In this document: piece after piece, positions 16,559 through 26,833 of the stretch
Numbering within the stretch: the stretch's first letter is position 1
Layout of the letters: every line of letters starts with the position of its first letter
From: Rhodobacteraceae bacterium Alg231-30
GTDB lineage: Bacteria; Pseudomonadota; Alphaproteobacteria; Rhodobacterales; Rhodobacteraceae
Assembly: GCA_900143615.1 (NCBI GenBank)
Contig: FREU01000002.1
Location: forward strand, 662,663-726,662
Length of the DNA: 64,000 bases
Direction: 5' to 3'
The notes under the pieces: generated by a model
Told to the model about the DNA's origin: nothing
The model's database searches: none
Seen by the model: only the letters and a program-made list of their open reading frames with translations
Made by a program: the position numbers and the translations under genes

Positions 16559-19552
16559 ATGAAAGCTCTGAGTTCAATGACATTTGCGGCGCTGATCGTG
16601 CTGACACTTGGCACGCCTCTGGGTGCCGATGAGTTGACCGAAGAAGAAGGCGCGATCATCACGCAGAGCTTTGAGATGTCGATGCAGGCGCGCGATTTGT
16701 TTTATGAGGGCCGCTTCAAAGAAGCGGAAGTTTTGATGCGCGAAGTCGTGGCATTAAACCGATCTCTGCCAAACAATGAACTGAGCATCGCCTCCAGCCT
16801 TCACAACCTTGCTGCAGCTCTCGGCTCTCAAGGCAATTTGCGTGAAGCAGAAAGCTTGGCGCGAACCGCTTTGGAATTGCGATTGGCGCATGGTGGCGTG
16901 GACTTTGTTATCATCAGCACAAGGACACTGTTGGCCAGCATCCTAAGCGATCTCAGTCAGTTCCAAGAGGCGCGCATGCTGCAACAAGAGGCCGTGGCGC
17001 TAGGACTGTCGAGCCAAACCGCCGATCCGGTAAACTTGGTCCAGAATATCACAACACTGGCCTACTACACTGCGGAGGACGGCTATGTGGCCGACGGGAT
17101 TGGCATCCTCAATGAAATCGCCCCGATGATCCCTGATCTCCCGGATTATGACGTGGTGCGCCTGTTGAATGCGCTGGGACGCCTGTCATCGATGAATGGG
17201 CAGCCCCAAGCGGCCGAGACCTATTACCGCGAAGCACTGGCGCGCCAAACCCCGATGCCAGATGGCCCCGATTGGTCCGCTCGCGACAAGGCCACAGTTG
17301 TCGGCAACCTCGCCTCTATCCTGCGTGGCCAAGGCAGGTATCACGAAGCACTGGGTCTGTTTTTAACCGCCGACAATATGATGGTGTCGGCCCATGCCGC
17401 GCAAAGCGAAAGCCGCGCGACGATATTGGATGGTCTGGGCGAATCCCATCGAGAGCTGGGACAGTTTGAGGAGGCTTTCGCGACGCAAAGGTTGGCTTTG
17501 GACATTCGGCTCGCAATTTTGCCCGAAGGAAACGTGCGGACGGGTATTTCATTCTCCAATCTCGGACTAACTCTATTGCAGGCTGGACATATTGCAGAGG
17601 CACGGCAGGCGCTGAGCAAAGCCGTTCAAATTCAGCGCGAAAATGGCGATCCGATCCGGTTCGCCAATGCTGCCATGAACTTGTCGGGCGCTTTGGCCGC
17701 CTCAGGCGCGACTGAAGAGGCAACTCTCGTGGCGCAAGAGGCGCAGACCGCGATGGCGAAAGTGCTTGATGAAGCGCATCCAAGTGTCGTTCGCGCCGGT
17801 TTCAACCAAGCTTGGATGTTGTTGGCGGCCGGAAAAAATCAGGCGGCACATCAACAAGCGCTGGGTGCGCTTGCCGCTTATGAAGCTAAGATCTGGCAAG
17901 CGGGTACCGAACGTACAGTTGGTGCGGGAGCAGTGCGTGATACCCGACGGCAAATCTTGGCGGCGGTGGTCAGCACATGGGAAGTCAATCGCGATGCTGG
18001 CATAGAAGATGCGTTTCGCGCTGCCCAATGGGCGCAGGCCAGCAAAGCCGCACAGGTCAGCCAACGTGTTGCCGCCAGATTTGCAACTGGCGAAGGCGAG
18101 CTATCCACGCTGGCGAGACAAAAGCAGACCTTGGTGGATACATGGCAAGCCACCGACGCGCAGTATCTGGCGCTCTTGTCTCAAGCACCGCAAGGCGATC
18201 CCCGCATCGGCGCAGTGCAATCCCAAATCGCAACGCTGGAAGGGCAGATTAAGACGCTCGATGCCGAGCTTGACGCCCGCTTTCCACAGTTCAAACAACT
18301 GACACAGCCCAGCACGACTACAATCGCGCAGATTCAAGCCACGCTCGGTCCCTCTGAGGCACTGTTGATGCCAATCACAACGCTAGACGAGACATACGTT
18401 TTTGCGATCACACAAGACGATGCAACGTGGCAAAGAACGCCTCTGACCTCCAGTATGCTTGGGGACTATGTGCGCCGGTTGCGGGCCGATTTGAACCCGA
18501 CCGAGACAGCACGCGGGGCAGAAGCGCTTGATGATGACTTTGCCCAAGACGGTCTGCGGGATTTTGATGCGGAAGCGGCACACGCGCTACATGACTTGCT
18601 GATCGCGCCGGTGAGCGACGTTCTTGCCGGCTCTGAAACAATTTATGTGGTCAAAGAGGGTGCTTTGTCCGGATTGCCTTTGAGCATTCTACTGCAAGAA
18701 CCAACCAGCCTAGACGGTGGCGACGCAGAGGCATTTTCCCAAGCACCTTGGCTGCTGCGTCAACACGCAATTGCGACGATACCTTCACCGCAAGCCTTTG
18801 TGTCTCAACGCGCACTAACACGGTCACGACAACCTACCGCACCTCTTGTTGGGTTTGCTGATCCGGTGTTTTCCGGCGCAGAGAACGCACCATCTCAGGA
18901 TATCGCTTTGCTTTTGTCACGCGGTGTGGGCAACACCGCCGGTGTGCAAAATCTGGCGCGTCTGCCGGGAACACGACGCGAGCTTTTGGAGTTGGCGCGC
19001 GTGACACAGGCCCGCGCTGATGATGTTTTTCTGGGCGCTGATGCCACCGAAACCCGCGTCAAAACCAACGCCGCTTTGCGCAATGCCAACGTCTTGGTCT
19101 TTGCCACACATGGGCTAATTTCAGGCGAGTTGAGCGGCCTTGCTGAACCGGCGCTTGCGTTTACCCCGCCTGACACCGCCACTGCGATGGACGACGGGCT
19201 GTTGACGGCATCCGAGGCAGCCAATTTGGATCTGGTCGCCGATTGGGTGATCCTGTCAGCGTGTAACACCGCTTCGGCAGACGGCACACCGGGGGGCGAA
19301 GGTCTGTCAGGATTGGCGAGCGCCTTTCTCTTTGCCGGCGCACGCGCGCTGGTAGTGTCACATTGGCCGGTACGCGATGATGCGGCGCCTGTTCTGACGG
19401 TGGGCATGCTAAGGGCTGAGGGGGAAAGACCGAAGAATACCAAAGCTCAGCACTTGCGTCAGGCCATGCTGGACTTGATTGATAGCGGGACAATTCCGCA
19501 GAACGCCCATCCCTCAACTTGGGCGCCATTTGTTGTAGTGGCTGTCGACTGA
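16559..19552 (+). CDS. Exported TPR-CHAT protease
   Basis: A 997-residue protein with a Sec signal (MKALSSMTFA to GADE). Residues ~35-470 are tetratricopeptide repeats (for example AEVLMREVVALNRSLP, AAETYYREALARQ). A helical linker follows (SKAAQVSQRVAARF). The C-terminal ~300 residues are a CHAT domain, the caspase-fold peptidase also found in separase-like bacterial proteins, with catalytic His851 (FATHG) and Cys902 (ILSACNT), and then GEGLSGLASAFLFAGA and SHWPVRDD. Known TPR-CHAT proteases act in the cytoplasm in anti-phage systems, where they cleave gasdermins or other partners. Export of this one is unusual. It ends the plus-strand operon, 19 bases from the convergent cyclase gene. Confidence 0.93.
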   Translation: MKALSSMTFAALIVLTLGTPLGADELTEEEGAIITQSFEMSMQARDLFYEGRFKEAEVLMREVVALNRSLPNNELSIASSLHNLAAALGSQGNLREAESLARTALELRLAHGGVDFVIISTRTLLASILSDLSQFQEARMLQQEAVALGLSSQTADPVNLVQNITTLAYYTAEDGYVADGIGILNEIAPMIPDLPDYDVVRLLNALGRLSSMNGQPQAAETYYREALARQTPMPDGPDWSARDKATVVGNLASILRGQGRYHEALGLFLTADNMMVSAHAAQSESRATILDGLGESHRELGQFEEAFATQRLALDIRLAILPEGNVRTGISFSNLGLTLLQAGHIAEARQALSKAVQIQRENGDPIRFANAAMNLSGALAASGATEEATLVAQEAQTAMAKVLDEAHPSVVRAGFNQAWMLLAAGKNQAAHQQALGALAAYEAKIWQAGTERTVGAGAVRDTRRQILAAVVSTWEVNRDAGIEDAFRAAQWAQASKAAQVSQRVAARFATGEGELSTLARQKQTLVDTWQATDAQYLALLSQAPQGDPRIGAVQSQIATLEGQIKTLDAELDARFPQFKQLTQPSTTTIAQIQATLGPSEALLMPITTLDETYVFAITQDDATWQRTPLTSSMLGDYVRRLRADLNPTETARGAEALDDDFAQDGLRDFDAEAAHALHDLLIAPVSDVLAGSETIYVVKEGALSGLPLSILLQEPTSLDGGDAEAFSQAPWLLRQHAIATIPSPQAFVSQRALTRSRQPTAPLVGFADPVFSGAENAPSQDIALLLSRGVGNTAGVQNLARLPGTRRELLELARVTQARADDVFLGADATETRVKTNAALRNANVLVFATHGLISGELSGLAEPALAFTPPDTATAMDDGLLTASEAANLDLVADWVILSACNTASADGTPGGEGLSGLASAFLFAGARALVVSHWPVRDDAAPVLTVGMLRAEGERPKNTKAQHLRQAMLDLIDSGTIPQNAHPSTWAPFVVVAVD

Positions 19553-19571
19553 GAACGGACATTAGGCTGCG

Positions 19572-21257
19572 CTAGGCCTCTTCGCGCATGCCCGCCTTGC
19601 GCAATCCCGAAATGTAGCGATTTGCGCTGCCTTCAAGCGCAAATACATTGCGCGCCTGAATGGCCAACATGCTATCATCCGGCTGTAGGCGCAGAGCTGT
19701 AGCGACAGCTTGCGACGCTTTTTCATCTTGACCAAGTTGCGCATGCGCCGCTGCTAAAATTCGGTACAATGTGGTGTAACCAACGCTAAGATTGATACCC
19801 TCTTGCGCCATTTTTACGGCCTCTTCATCTTGTCCGGCCTGAAGGAACGCCATCGCCAAACCGCCTCGAATGGACAGCGCCCAAGGGCTTTTGCCGCCAA
19901 GCAAATAGGCCTTTTGCAAACAATCGATGGCCTCGTCATGGTCACCGATCCAAATATAAGCCCATCCGCTGAGCGCCAGTGTAACAAAATCGGATGATGA
20001 TTGGCGCAAAGCATTTTCAACGACGGCTCGTAGAATGGGGGGCTCGCGATGTTGCGAATAGGTGGTGACCCCCAAAGCCAGTCGCAGCAAAGAGTGGTTT
20101 TCCGCGATGGGCATTGCAGCCTTACACCACCCCGGTACTGAGGCGCCGTATTTACGTGAAATAGTGTCAAACCCCATGACGGTGGCCGACAAATATGCCA
20201 CCAGCGCCAGCGCAAATGGGTGCGGTAAGGTAGGGTCTTTCTCAATAGCGGCACTTGAGTACATCAGCGCAGCTTCAAAGGCGTCAGGGTCCAATCGGTC
20301 AATTGCGATTTGCCCGCGCAATTCACATTGGTTTGCGGTCATGTCAACCACAGCCATCTTATCCAACTGCCGACGTTCCCGATCGAACGTCGCCGTCATA
20401 ACCTGACTGACCAATGCCTCCGCCGTTTCATCCTGCCAATCAAATGCCTCGTCCAAATTTCCGTCAATCTTAGTGGACCACAGTTCGGTCCCCGAAGGTG
20501 AGCTATATTTTATTTCTAAACGCAAACGCGGACCGCTGGCACGAATTCTACCTGTGAGCACATAAGCCTTTCGTCCGGTCTCACGGGGTGCCACAGAGAG
20601 CCAATGTGTGGCCCCAAGGTAGGTCATCAGATCACCCGTCAAAGCATCCGATAGCTCTTTTACCTCGTCTCGCGGGTCGGAAGTCTCTATCGGACTGACC
20701 ACGATCTGAGGTCTTTGCGACCCTGAGTGAGCACTCGCTTGATGGCCGGGGAGCGATCCGCGCGTCCACACCCGAACAGGCTTGGAAATATTCTTAAGAT
20801 CATGCTCGCCTGCATCGTCAAACGACGGGCGCAAGGTCCCATCAAGGCTGCCAAAGACTGCGTCAGATATTACGATACTGCCCGGCGCCGCGATTTCCTC
20901 TAGGCGGGCGGCGATGTTCACACCATCCCCAAAAACGTCTTCTTCTTCCTCAACAACATCACCAACATGCAACCCTAGCCGCAGTTGCATGGAAGGATGA
21001 GCGGGATCAATCTCTTTGGACAGCAAATCCTGAATTTGCAGCGCACATGTCGCCGCATCAGAGGCCGCACTGAACAGAACAATCCAGCCGTCACCCATGT
21101 TTTTGACAACGCGCCCGCGACGCGATGCAACGGTTGGTCTGAATACTTCTGAGCGCAGCTTTCTGAGCGCCGTAAGCGTGCCTTCGGTATCTTTACCCAG
21201 TAACTCTGAATAACCCGCGACATCCGCCGCCAAAACTGCGGCAAGACTACGCCGCAT
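19572..21257 (-). CDS. Class III adenylate/guanylate cyclase with TPR-type C-terminus
   Basis: A 561-residue protein from the ATG at 21257, which has GGGGAAAGG upstream. The cyclase domain (about 1-170) has the metal-binding Asp in AADVAGYSEL and NMGDGWIVLF and the transition-state residues in GDGVNIAARLEE. A TolB-like or FlgO-like segment follows (YVLTGRIRASGPRLRL) and then TPR-like helical repeats (LDPDAFEAALMYSS, AIDCLQKAYLL). It should make cAMP (or cGMP) in the cytoplasm. Proteins of this layout are frequent in alphaproteobacteria. It is convergent with the TPR-CHAT gene and may be unrelated to the protease system. Confidence 0.9.
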   Translation of the reverse strand: MRRSLAAVLAADVAGYSELLGKDTEGTLTALRKLRSEVFRPTVASRRGRVVKNMGDGWIVLFSAASDAATCALQIQDLLSKEIDPAHPSMQLRLGLHVGDVVEEEEDVFGDGVNIAARLEEIAAPGSIVISDAVFGSLDGTLRPSFDDAGEHDLKNISKPVRVWTRGSLPGHQASAHSGSQRPQIVVSPIETSDPRDEVKELSDALTGDLMTYLGATHWLSVAPRETGRKAYVLTGRIRASGPRLRLEIKYSSPSGTELWSTKIDGNLDEAFDWQDETAEALVSQVMTATFDRERRQLDKMAVVDMTANQCELRGQIAIDRLDPDAFEAALMYSSAAIEKDPTLPHPFALALVAYLSATVMGFDTISRKYGASVPGWCKAAMPIAENHSLLRLALGVTTYSQHREPPILRAVVENALRQSSSDFVTLALSGWAYIWIGDHDEAIDCLQKAYLLGGKSPWALSIRGGLAMAFLQAGQDEEAVKMAQEGINLSVGYTTLYRILAAAHAQLGQDEKASQAVATALRLQPDDSMLAIQARNVFALEGSANRYISGLRKAGMREEA

Positions 21258-21464
21258 GCACCTTTCCCCCACGATCTTGATTTTCTGTTCCCACACGTAA
21301 GTTTGGCCAAATCGCCTAGGTTACACAAGGTTTTCCTCGAATTTGTGAGTTTCAGGCTTGTTCACACCTCCCTTTTTTCCAAGCTCTTGCTCGCCTGAGT
21401 TGAATCAAGGGGGCACTTAAGGTACATCCTTGGGATATCAATGTTTCGCGAGAGGTGTTTCGCC

Positions 21465-22370
21465 ATGGGGCTGCATTGGAAAAGCATCCAGCAAAAGTTG
21501 CGAGATTTTGGCTGTTATTTGCATAGAGTTGACGGAGTTTGTGGCCCAAACACCATCGAAGCAGTAACGGCTTTTCAGAAACAGCGCAAACTCACCCAAG
21601 ACGGTATTGTCGGAGCCAATACACTTAGAGAACTTGGTTTATTTGATGATGGTCATCCCGATCATTCGATTGCGACGTCAGCCGAATTGATCAAGCTTTC
21701 ATACAAGATAAAAAAGCAGGGCATCACTAAGATAAACGAAACGCTGCGCAACGACTTTGGAACTTCGGTCATTCGTTCCTGCCCTGCCAAAGGTGTCGAA
21801 GCCTATATGTTGAGCAACAGGGTTCTGTTGGTTCCAGGCAGCAACTCGTTGTGGGACTATGCCAAATTTAACTTCCGTCTTCTCAACATCGGCAAATCCC
21901 GTTTGCGTCTAAAATGGCGTCGCGACAAGACCGCCAAAGAAGATACCAAGACTCACAAGGATTCTCATGGGTTGGTCTGGCATCAGGGGTTTTTTACGCA
22001 TGCGAACCATGTGAACAAATGGATCGGCACCAATCGGGCAAACTGGCCGAGATTGATTATTGGTCATTCACTCGGTGCGGCCTCAGCTCAGGTTCTATCC
22101 ACGATTTGGTCAGCCCCCTCAATCGGATTTGCCGCGCCGCGCATCCTGCAATCCTCGGCCACGCCAGAATTTGAGAACTTGTCGCTTTCTATTTGTCGAA
22201 ATGACGACATCGTCTGTCGATACCCCAGCGGTTTTGAGCGTCTCGGCCGATCTGAAGAATTGATCCACAAAAAGCGCCGCCGCGGGCTCAATCACAATAT
22301 GAAATCGTACATCGACGCATTGAACAATCAGGCCGATGGCCTCAACATTCCCACGTATTGGAACCCCTGA
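21465..22370 (+). CDS. Peptidoglycan-binding domain fused to a class 3 lipase-like hydrolase
   Basis: About 301 residues from the ATG at 21465; an ATG at 21441 is the alternative. Residues ~5-57 form a PG_binding_1 domain (IQQKLRDFGCY, RVDGVCGPNTIEAVTAFQ). The rest is an alpha/beta hydrolase with the lipase_3 nucleophile elbow GHSLGAA, a later Asp-rich turn (CRNDDIVCR) and a late His (NHNMKSY), a possible Ser-Asp-His triad. No signal peptide is visible although the domains suggest a cell-wall or membrane target; such enzymes are sometimes delivered by contact-dependent secretion. The base composition looks more AT-rich than the neighbours by eye. Its link with the patatin and proteases is only by position. 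Confidence 0.78.
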   Translation: MGLHWKSIQQKLRDFGCYLHRVDGVCGPNTIEAVTAFQKQRKLTQDGIVGANTLRELGLFDDGHPDHSIATSAELIKLSYKIKKQGITKINETLRNDFGTSVIRSCPAKGVEAYMLSNRVLLVPGSNSLWDYAKFNFRLLNIGKSRLRLKWRRDKTAKEDTKTHKDSHGLVWHQGFFTHANHVNKWIGTNRANWPRLIIGHSLGAASAQVLSTIWSAPSIGFAAPRILQSSATPEFENLSLSICRNDDIVCRYPSGFERLGRSEELIHKKRRRGLNHNMKSYIDALNNQADGLNIPTYWNP

Positions 22371-22983
22371 TGTCCTCACAGAATACTACGAACTATGGAA
22401 GCGCGTCCCAAAAATCATGTTTCTAATCCATTTGTGAGCCGGTTGTTTTGACGGCGTTCACCCCCATGGCAGACTTAGGTGAAACTTCGAAACCTCAGCC
22501 GATGCAAGGCAGGAGCTTCGTGAAAACCTCAAGTTGAACTGATATTCTGACTGGCATGTTTCGCGCGCGAAGGAGGCCGCAGGATTTCCGATTTGGGTGA
22601 TTATCACCCTGCGGCTGACACCATAGCTGTCCCGAAGCTGCCGCGCGGCAGCTCGGGAATTTGGTTTTTTTCGGTCAGTGGCCACATCGGTGGCGCATGG
22701 CACGTTGGCATCCATTGTGGGCGCACTCTGCCAGTTTCTGGATCACTTAATCAGGTAGTTGTGGCGGCGACCTGCAAAACTCTGTCTGCGACCCAAGACA
22801 GAAATCGCGCGATTTTTAGTACCGGATATTCGCACGGGCGCTCCCCGCACGGCCATTGAAACCGGATTGGGTCAGCCGAACCTTTTTGCCATGAGGCTGA
22901 GCAAAACACTTTGCAATTCATTGGCCTTGGCCTTTGGTCAATTCACCCCCAGAGTGTTTTTACTAGGAAGAAGGGTTGTGAAT
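22371..22983. other. Intergenic stretch with one strong hairpin, no convincing gene
   Basis: About 610 bases between the lipase-like gene and the cysteine-synthase-like gene. The only clear structure is the hairpin with T-run at 22631-22671. Short open frames here have no recognisable motifs or ribosome-binding sites. This could be the remains of a decayed gene or hold a small RNA. Confidence 0.5.
22631..22671 (+). terminator. Strong GC-rich hairpin followed by T-run (orphan terminator)
   Basis: CCCGA, one bulged A, GCTGCCGC, then GCGGCAGCTCGGG pair as a 13-bp stem with almost no loop, followed by AATTTGG and seven Ts. It has the form of a Rho-independent terminator on the plus strand, but the nearest plus-strand gene ends 260 bases upstream. 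Confidence 0.6.
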
Positions 22984-23940
22984 ATGGCAGCAGAATCTTT
23001 GCTGGACGTCATTGGCGCTACACCATCGGTTTGGCTGGACCGTTTGGTCACCAATCGAGGATTAGAGGGGCGTATTCTGGCCAAGCTTGACTATCTAAAC
23101 CCCGGCTTTTCCAAGAAAGACCGTGCTGCCAAGGGCATCATTGAGATGGCGGAAGCCGAAAGAGCCCTCCATCCGGGACAAACCGTTGTTGAGTTGACCA
23201 GCGGCAATATGGGCACCGGGCTGGCAATTGTTTGCGGGCTGAAAGGATACCCTTTTGTTGCTGTGATGAGCCGCGGAAACTCGATGGAGCGGGCCCGCAT
23301 GATGACCGCATTGGGAGCGGAAGTTGTGTTGGTGGATCAATTGCCGGGATCAGTTGTCGGGCAAGTGTCTGGCGGGGATTTGGCCGAGGTCGACCGGATC
23401 GCACAACAAATCGTCTCCGAGCGTGGCGCGTTTCGAGCAGATCAGTTTCACCACGCGGGCAATGCGCAAGCGCATTTTGAAACCACTGGGCCTGAGATGT
23501 GGGCCGAAAGTGGTGGCACCTTGACGGCGTTCGTGGATTTTGCCGGATCTGGCGGTACTTACGCTGGCACTGTTCGGGCGTTGAAGACCTTTTCAAGCAA
23601 CCTAAAGGGCTTTGTCGTGGAACCAACGGGCGCGCGGGCCTTGGCCGGTGAGGACGTGACCGCCGCTGCGCATCCAATTCAAGGCGGTGGCTATGTCATG
23701 GAGACCTTGAAGTTTATGAAAGATGCGCCAGTGGATGGATATGTGCATGTATCAGGTGAGGCGGCGCGCATGACCACGCGCGCCCTTGCGCGTGAAGAAG
23801 GTATTTTTGGCGGGTTCTCAGCAGGCGCAAATGTCGCCGCCGCATTGGACCTCCTTAAGGGCCCGATGCAGGGCGGTGTAATCGGCATAGTAATCTGCGA
23901 CAGCGGCCTAAAATACTTGTCTACTGATCTATGGGACTAG
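22984..23940 (+). CDS. PLP-dependent cysteine synthase-family protein
   Basis: About 318 residues from the ATG at 22984; a GTG at 22978 with GAAGGG close by is also possible. The fold-type II PLP enzyme pattern is clear: PLP lysine Lys45 in PGFSKKDRAA, substrate loop TSGNMG, and phosphate cup GSGGTYAG. Cysteine synthases normally have TSGNTG; here Met replaces Thr in the loop that grips the amino-acid carboxylate, so the substrate may not be O-acetylserine. The C-terminal GGFSAGAN resembles the family's G[I/F]SSGA motif. Cytoplasmic. No pathway partner lies nearby. Confidence 0.83.
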   Translation: MAAESLLDVIGATPSVWLDRLVTNRGLEGRILAKLDYLNPGFSKKDRAAKGIIEMAEAERALHPGQTVVELTSGNMGTGLAIVCGLKGYPFVAVMSRGNSMERARMMTALGAEVVLVDQLPGSVVGQVSGGDLAEVDRIAQQIVSERGAFRADQFHHAGNAQAHFETTGPEMWAESGGTLTAFVDFAGSGGTYAGTVRALKTFSSNLKGFVVEPTGARALAGEDVTAAAHPIQGGGYVMETLKFMKDAPVDGYVHVSGEAARMTTRALAREEGIFGGFSAGANVAAALDLLKGPMQGGVIGIVICDSGLKYLSTDLWD

Positions 23941-24422
23941 CTTGAGAATATCCTACGCGTAAAAGTTGTTAAATTCGAAATATAGGTCCCAATATCGATG
24001 GTCCCGGCAATAAAGCCGACCGTTATTTGAGCGCCGCAGGAAAAATAAATACATTTCGGCAATACTTTTCTTGCAAATTGGTACTGTGCTGTCGAAGTTG
24101 CGGCAATGATAAAAGGACTTTCAAATGTCGGTTTGTAATCGCCCAGATTCCCGCGATGCGCAACAGAACGATCACAGAGCGGCACCCAAGAATTTCCAGC
24201 TAGGCAGCTTAAAAAACACAATACCTCCCAAGGCAGAACCTGTCGCGCACATCGTAGGATCTTGGACGCCGCTACGACAAAATCGGCTAACTTCAAACCT
24301 CAAGACGATTAATCAACCCACTTGTGCAGACCACGATATCCACGACTTCAGTAACCACGCACCACTGGTTCAACTCTGGTTTAAACCAGCCCTCCTGCAT
24401 GTAGAGGTCACCGTTTAACATC
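23941..24422. other. Intergenic stretch, nothing recognised
   Basis: About 480 bases between the cysteine-synthase-like gene and the hybrid kinase. One 97-codon open frame (24125-24418) has no motif, no good ribosome-binding site and unlikely composition, so I do not call it. The upstream promoter of the kinase presumably lies here. Confidence 0.4.
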
Positions 24423-26651
24423 ATGACTTGTTTTGAAAATTTAAACATTTCCTTTGCATTCTCTGCCGCCGCCGTACTGTGGGGTGTCTGTGCAATTATT
24501 TTATTTTGGGTTCGGCGGAACAACCGTTTCGCAGGGCATTCTGCCTTTGTCCTCACGTTGTTGGCGATGTTGTGGTGGCTCTTTGCCGTTGTGTTCGAAC
24601 TGGCCTCTCAAAGTGAAGCCTGCAAGATAGGTTGGGCGCTGGCAGCATGGCCAGGAATAGTTTTGCTGCCAATCGCTTGGATGTTCTTTGTTTTTGATCA
24701 CACGATGACGCCCGATCAGCACAAACATCCCGTGCGAGTTATCTACTATATTGTTTTACCATGTATTGTCAGCGCGGTTGCTCTAACTAACAGTCACACT
24801 GAGTTGCTATACAAATCGGGCACGCGTCTTATTGATGACGGGCAGATGCCTTTCGTCGACTTTGATCACGGCCCACTCTTTTTTGCGATTGCAGCAAGCC
24901 TCTACATTTTTGTGACAAGCGCCTTAGTCATTCTTGGGTATGCCTTCGTTAAAGCCCAAAAACCTATTAGACCGTATTTGGGTCTCATTTTTCTGATTAC
25001 CGCGGCACCCTTGGTGGCTAACGTGGCATATGTCATTTGGGATATAACGGTCTTTGGATTCGACCCGACCCCTTTCCTATTCGCAGTTTCCCTCATTTTG
25101 CTGAGCTGGCTCATTTTGAATAATTCGATGATGGACACAGCCGTTCAAGGTCGAAATCTTCTCTACTATGCCACGCACGATCCTGTGATCCTGATGAGCA
25201 AGGACGGATTGTTTGTTGGCGCAAATCCGGCGGCGCGGGATTTGTTTAACAGTCAGATACCTAAAACGGGTGAACCGCTTGATCACCTTGAAATGGTTGG
25301 CTCGTGGATCAACAATTTTCTCAAAATTGACCAGATCAACGGCACGGATCCGATAAGGCTTGCTGGTCGCATTTTTGATCCACGCGTTTTTCCAATTGAG
25401 CATCCGATCCAGACGAAAAACCCCATTTTGGGGTGGTCTCTTTCTTTGGTGGATATCACCGAACGTGAACACTCTGCCGAAGCACTGCGCGAGGCATTGT
25501 CGCGCGCCGAGGCAGCCAACCTGGCCAAGTCCCAGTTTCTTGCAAACGTCAGCCATGAGATCCGCACGCCACTAAACGGCATACTTGGCATGGCCTCGGT
25601 GCTTGGCGAAACAGAACTCGGTAAAGAACAACGCGACTATCTTCAAACCATCGAGGCATCCGGGCAAGTGCTGTTGACGACCATTGGCGACGTCCTTGAT
25701 CTGTCAAAAATCGAAGCGGGCAAGATGGATCTGGAAGATCATCCATTCGTTCTGTGCGATGCCATCGAAGGCGCCCGCGCCTTGTTTTCGGCAAGCGCTG
25801 CGGAAAAAGGTTTGGTGCTCACCGCAGCGGTGCAAGAAGGGCTGCCAAAAACCATTATTGGGGATGGGCACAGGTTCCGTCAGGTGCTGCACAATTTGGT
25901 GTCCAACGCCATCAAGTTCACAGAGACGGGCGCTGTGACAATCTCTGCGAAACCTGCTGAAAACAAAGATTATTTATTGCTGGTTCAAGTTGCAGACACG
26001 GGCCAAGGCGTTCCTGAAAAAGCCCGCCAAGCGATCTTTCAACCGTTCCAGCAGGCGGATGCGGGGGACACTCGGAAATTTGGTGGAACGGGGCTTGGGC
26101 TTTCGATTTCGCGGCAGCTTTGTCACCTGATGGGAGGCGAGCTGAGGCTGGTGGAAGGTCAAACTCAGGGAGCCACTTTTGAGATCAGAATCCCACTGGT
26201 ATCTGAACCTGAGGCGCAAGTTCCGTTGCAAGAGGCCAAAGTCTCTTCTGAGGGGGCGTCAGAGATCCCCGCGATGGATGTTCTTGTGGTGGATGACAAC
26301 AAAACAAACCGCGTTATTTTGCAAAAATTCCTGTCCAAAACAGCCTGTCGGGTGCACTTGGTCGCAAGTGGTCGTGAGGCCATCGAGAGCGTTAAAAACA
26401 AAGCGTTTGACGTCATTTTGATGGACATTCAGATGCCCAAGATGAACGGCATGGAGGCCACCAAAGCGATCCGCGACGTCGAGCAGTCCAAAGGCCGTAC
26501 GCCCAGCTTTATTGTGGCTGTGACCGCCAACGCAATGCCCGAGCAGTTTGAGGAATATCTCACCGCACAGATGGACAATGTTTTGCCAAAACCAGTGTCC
26601 AAACAGCAGCTGCTTGCGATGATCGCAGAGCATCACATTCCGACGGTTTAG
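24423..26651 (+). CDS. Hybrid sensor histidine kinase/response regulator
   Basis: 742 residues. The N-terminal ~230 residues contain about seven membrane segments and resemble the 7TM sensor module of histidine kinases. A PAS-like domain follows ([17 protein letters not shown]), then HisKA with His in [13 protein letters not shown], HATPase_c ([31 protein letters not shown]), and a C-terminal receiver with acidic VVDDNK, phospho-Asp in [13 protein letters not shown] and Lys in PKPVS. It should autophosphorylate and pass phosphate to its own receiver and then to an unlinked phosphotransfer protein. No partner gene is adjacent. The signal is unknown. Confidence 0.93.
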   Translation: MTCFENLNISFAFSAAAVLWGVCAIILFWVRRNNRFAGHSAFVLTLLAMLWWLFAVVFELASQSEACKIGWALAAWPGIVLLPIAWMFFVFDHTMTPDQHKHPVRVIYYIVLPCIVSAVALTNSHTELLYKSGTRLIDDGQMPFVDFDHGPLFFAIAASLYIFVTSALVILGYAFVKAQKPIRPYLGLIFLITAAPLVANVAYVIWDITVFGFDPTPFLFAVSLILLSWLILNNSMMDTAVQGRNLLYYATHDPVILMSKDGLFVGANPAARDLFNSQIPKTGEPLDHLEMVGSWINNFLKIDQINGTDPIRLAGRIFDPRVFPIEHPIQTKNPILGWSLSLVDITEREHSAEALREALSRAEAANLAKSQFLANVSHEIRTPLNGILGMASVLGETELGKEQRDYLQTIEASGQVLLTTIGDVLDLSKIEAGKMDLEDHPFVLCDAIEGARALFSASAAEKGLVLTAAVQEGLPKTIIGDGHRFRQVLHNLVSNAIKFTETGAVTISAKPAENKDYLLLVQVADTGQGVPEKARQAIFQPFQQADAGDTRKFGGTGLGLSISRQLCHLMGGELRLVEGQTQGATFEIRIPLVSEPEAQVPLQEAKVSSEGASEIPAMDVLVVDDNKTNRVILQKFLSKTACRVHLVASGREAIESVKNKAFDVILMDIQMPKMNGMEATKAIRDVEQSKGRTPSFIVAVTANAMPEQFEEYLTAQMDNVLPKPVSKQQLLAMIAEHHIPTV

Positions 26652-26833
26652 ACGGGAGTTTTGCGGGAGTCATTTGAGGCGGGTTAACGCCCAAATCCGC
26701 TGGCTGTATCGCGTCGGTATTCCGTCGGTATTACGACGGTGTGAAAATCACGGGTTTTGCATCGTTAACATATTGACGCTTGATGGCGTCAGGATGAAAG
26801 AAACAGGTTAAAGGTACTGAGACGCCTTAACAT

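Noticed and set aside
24125..24418. 97-codon open frame in the gap before the hybrid kinase
   Set aside because: No motif, no good ribosome-binding site and no coding-like composition.
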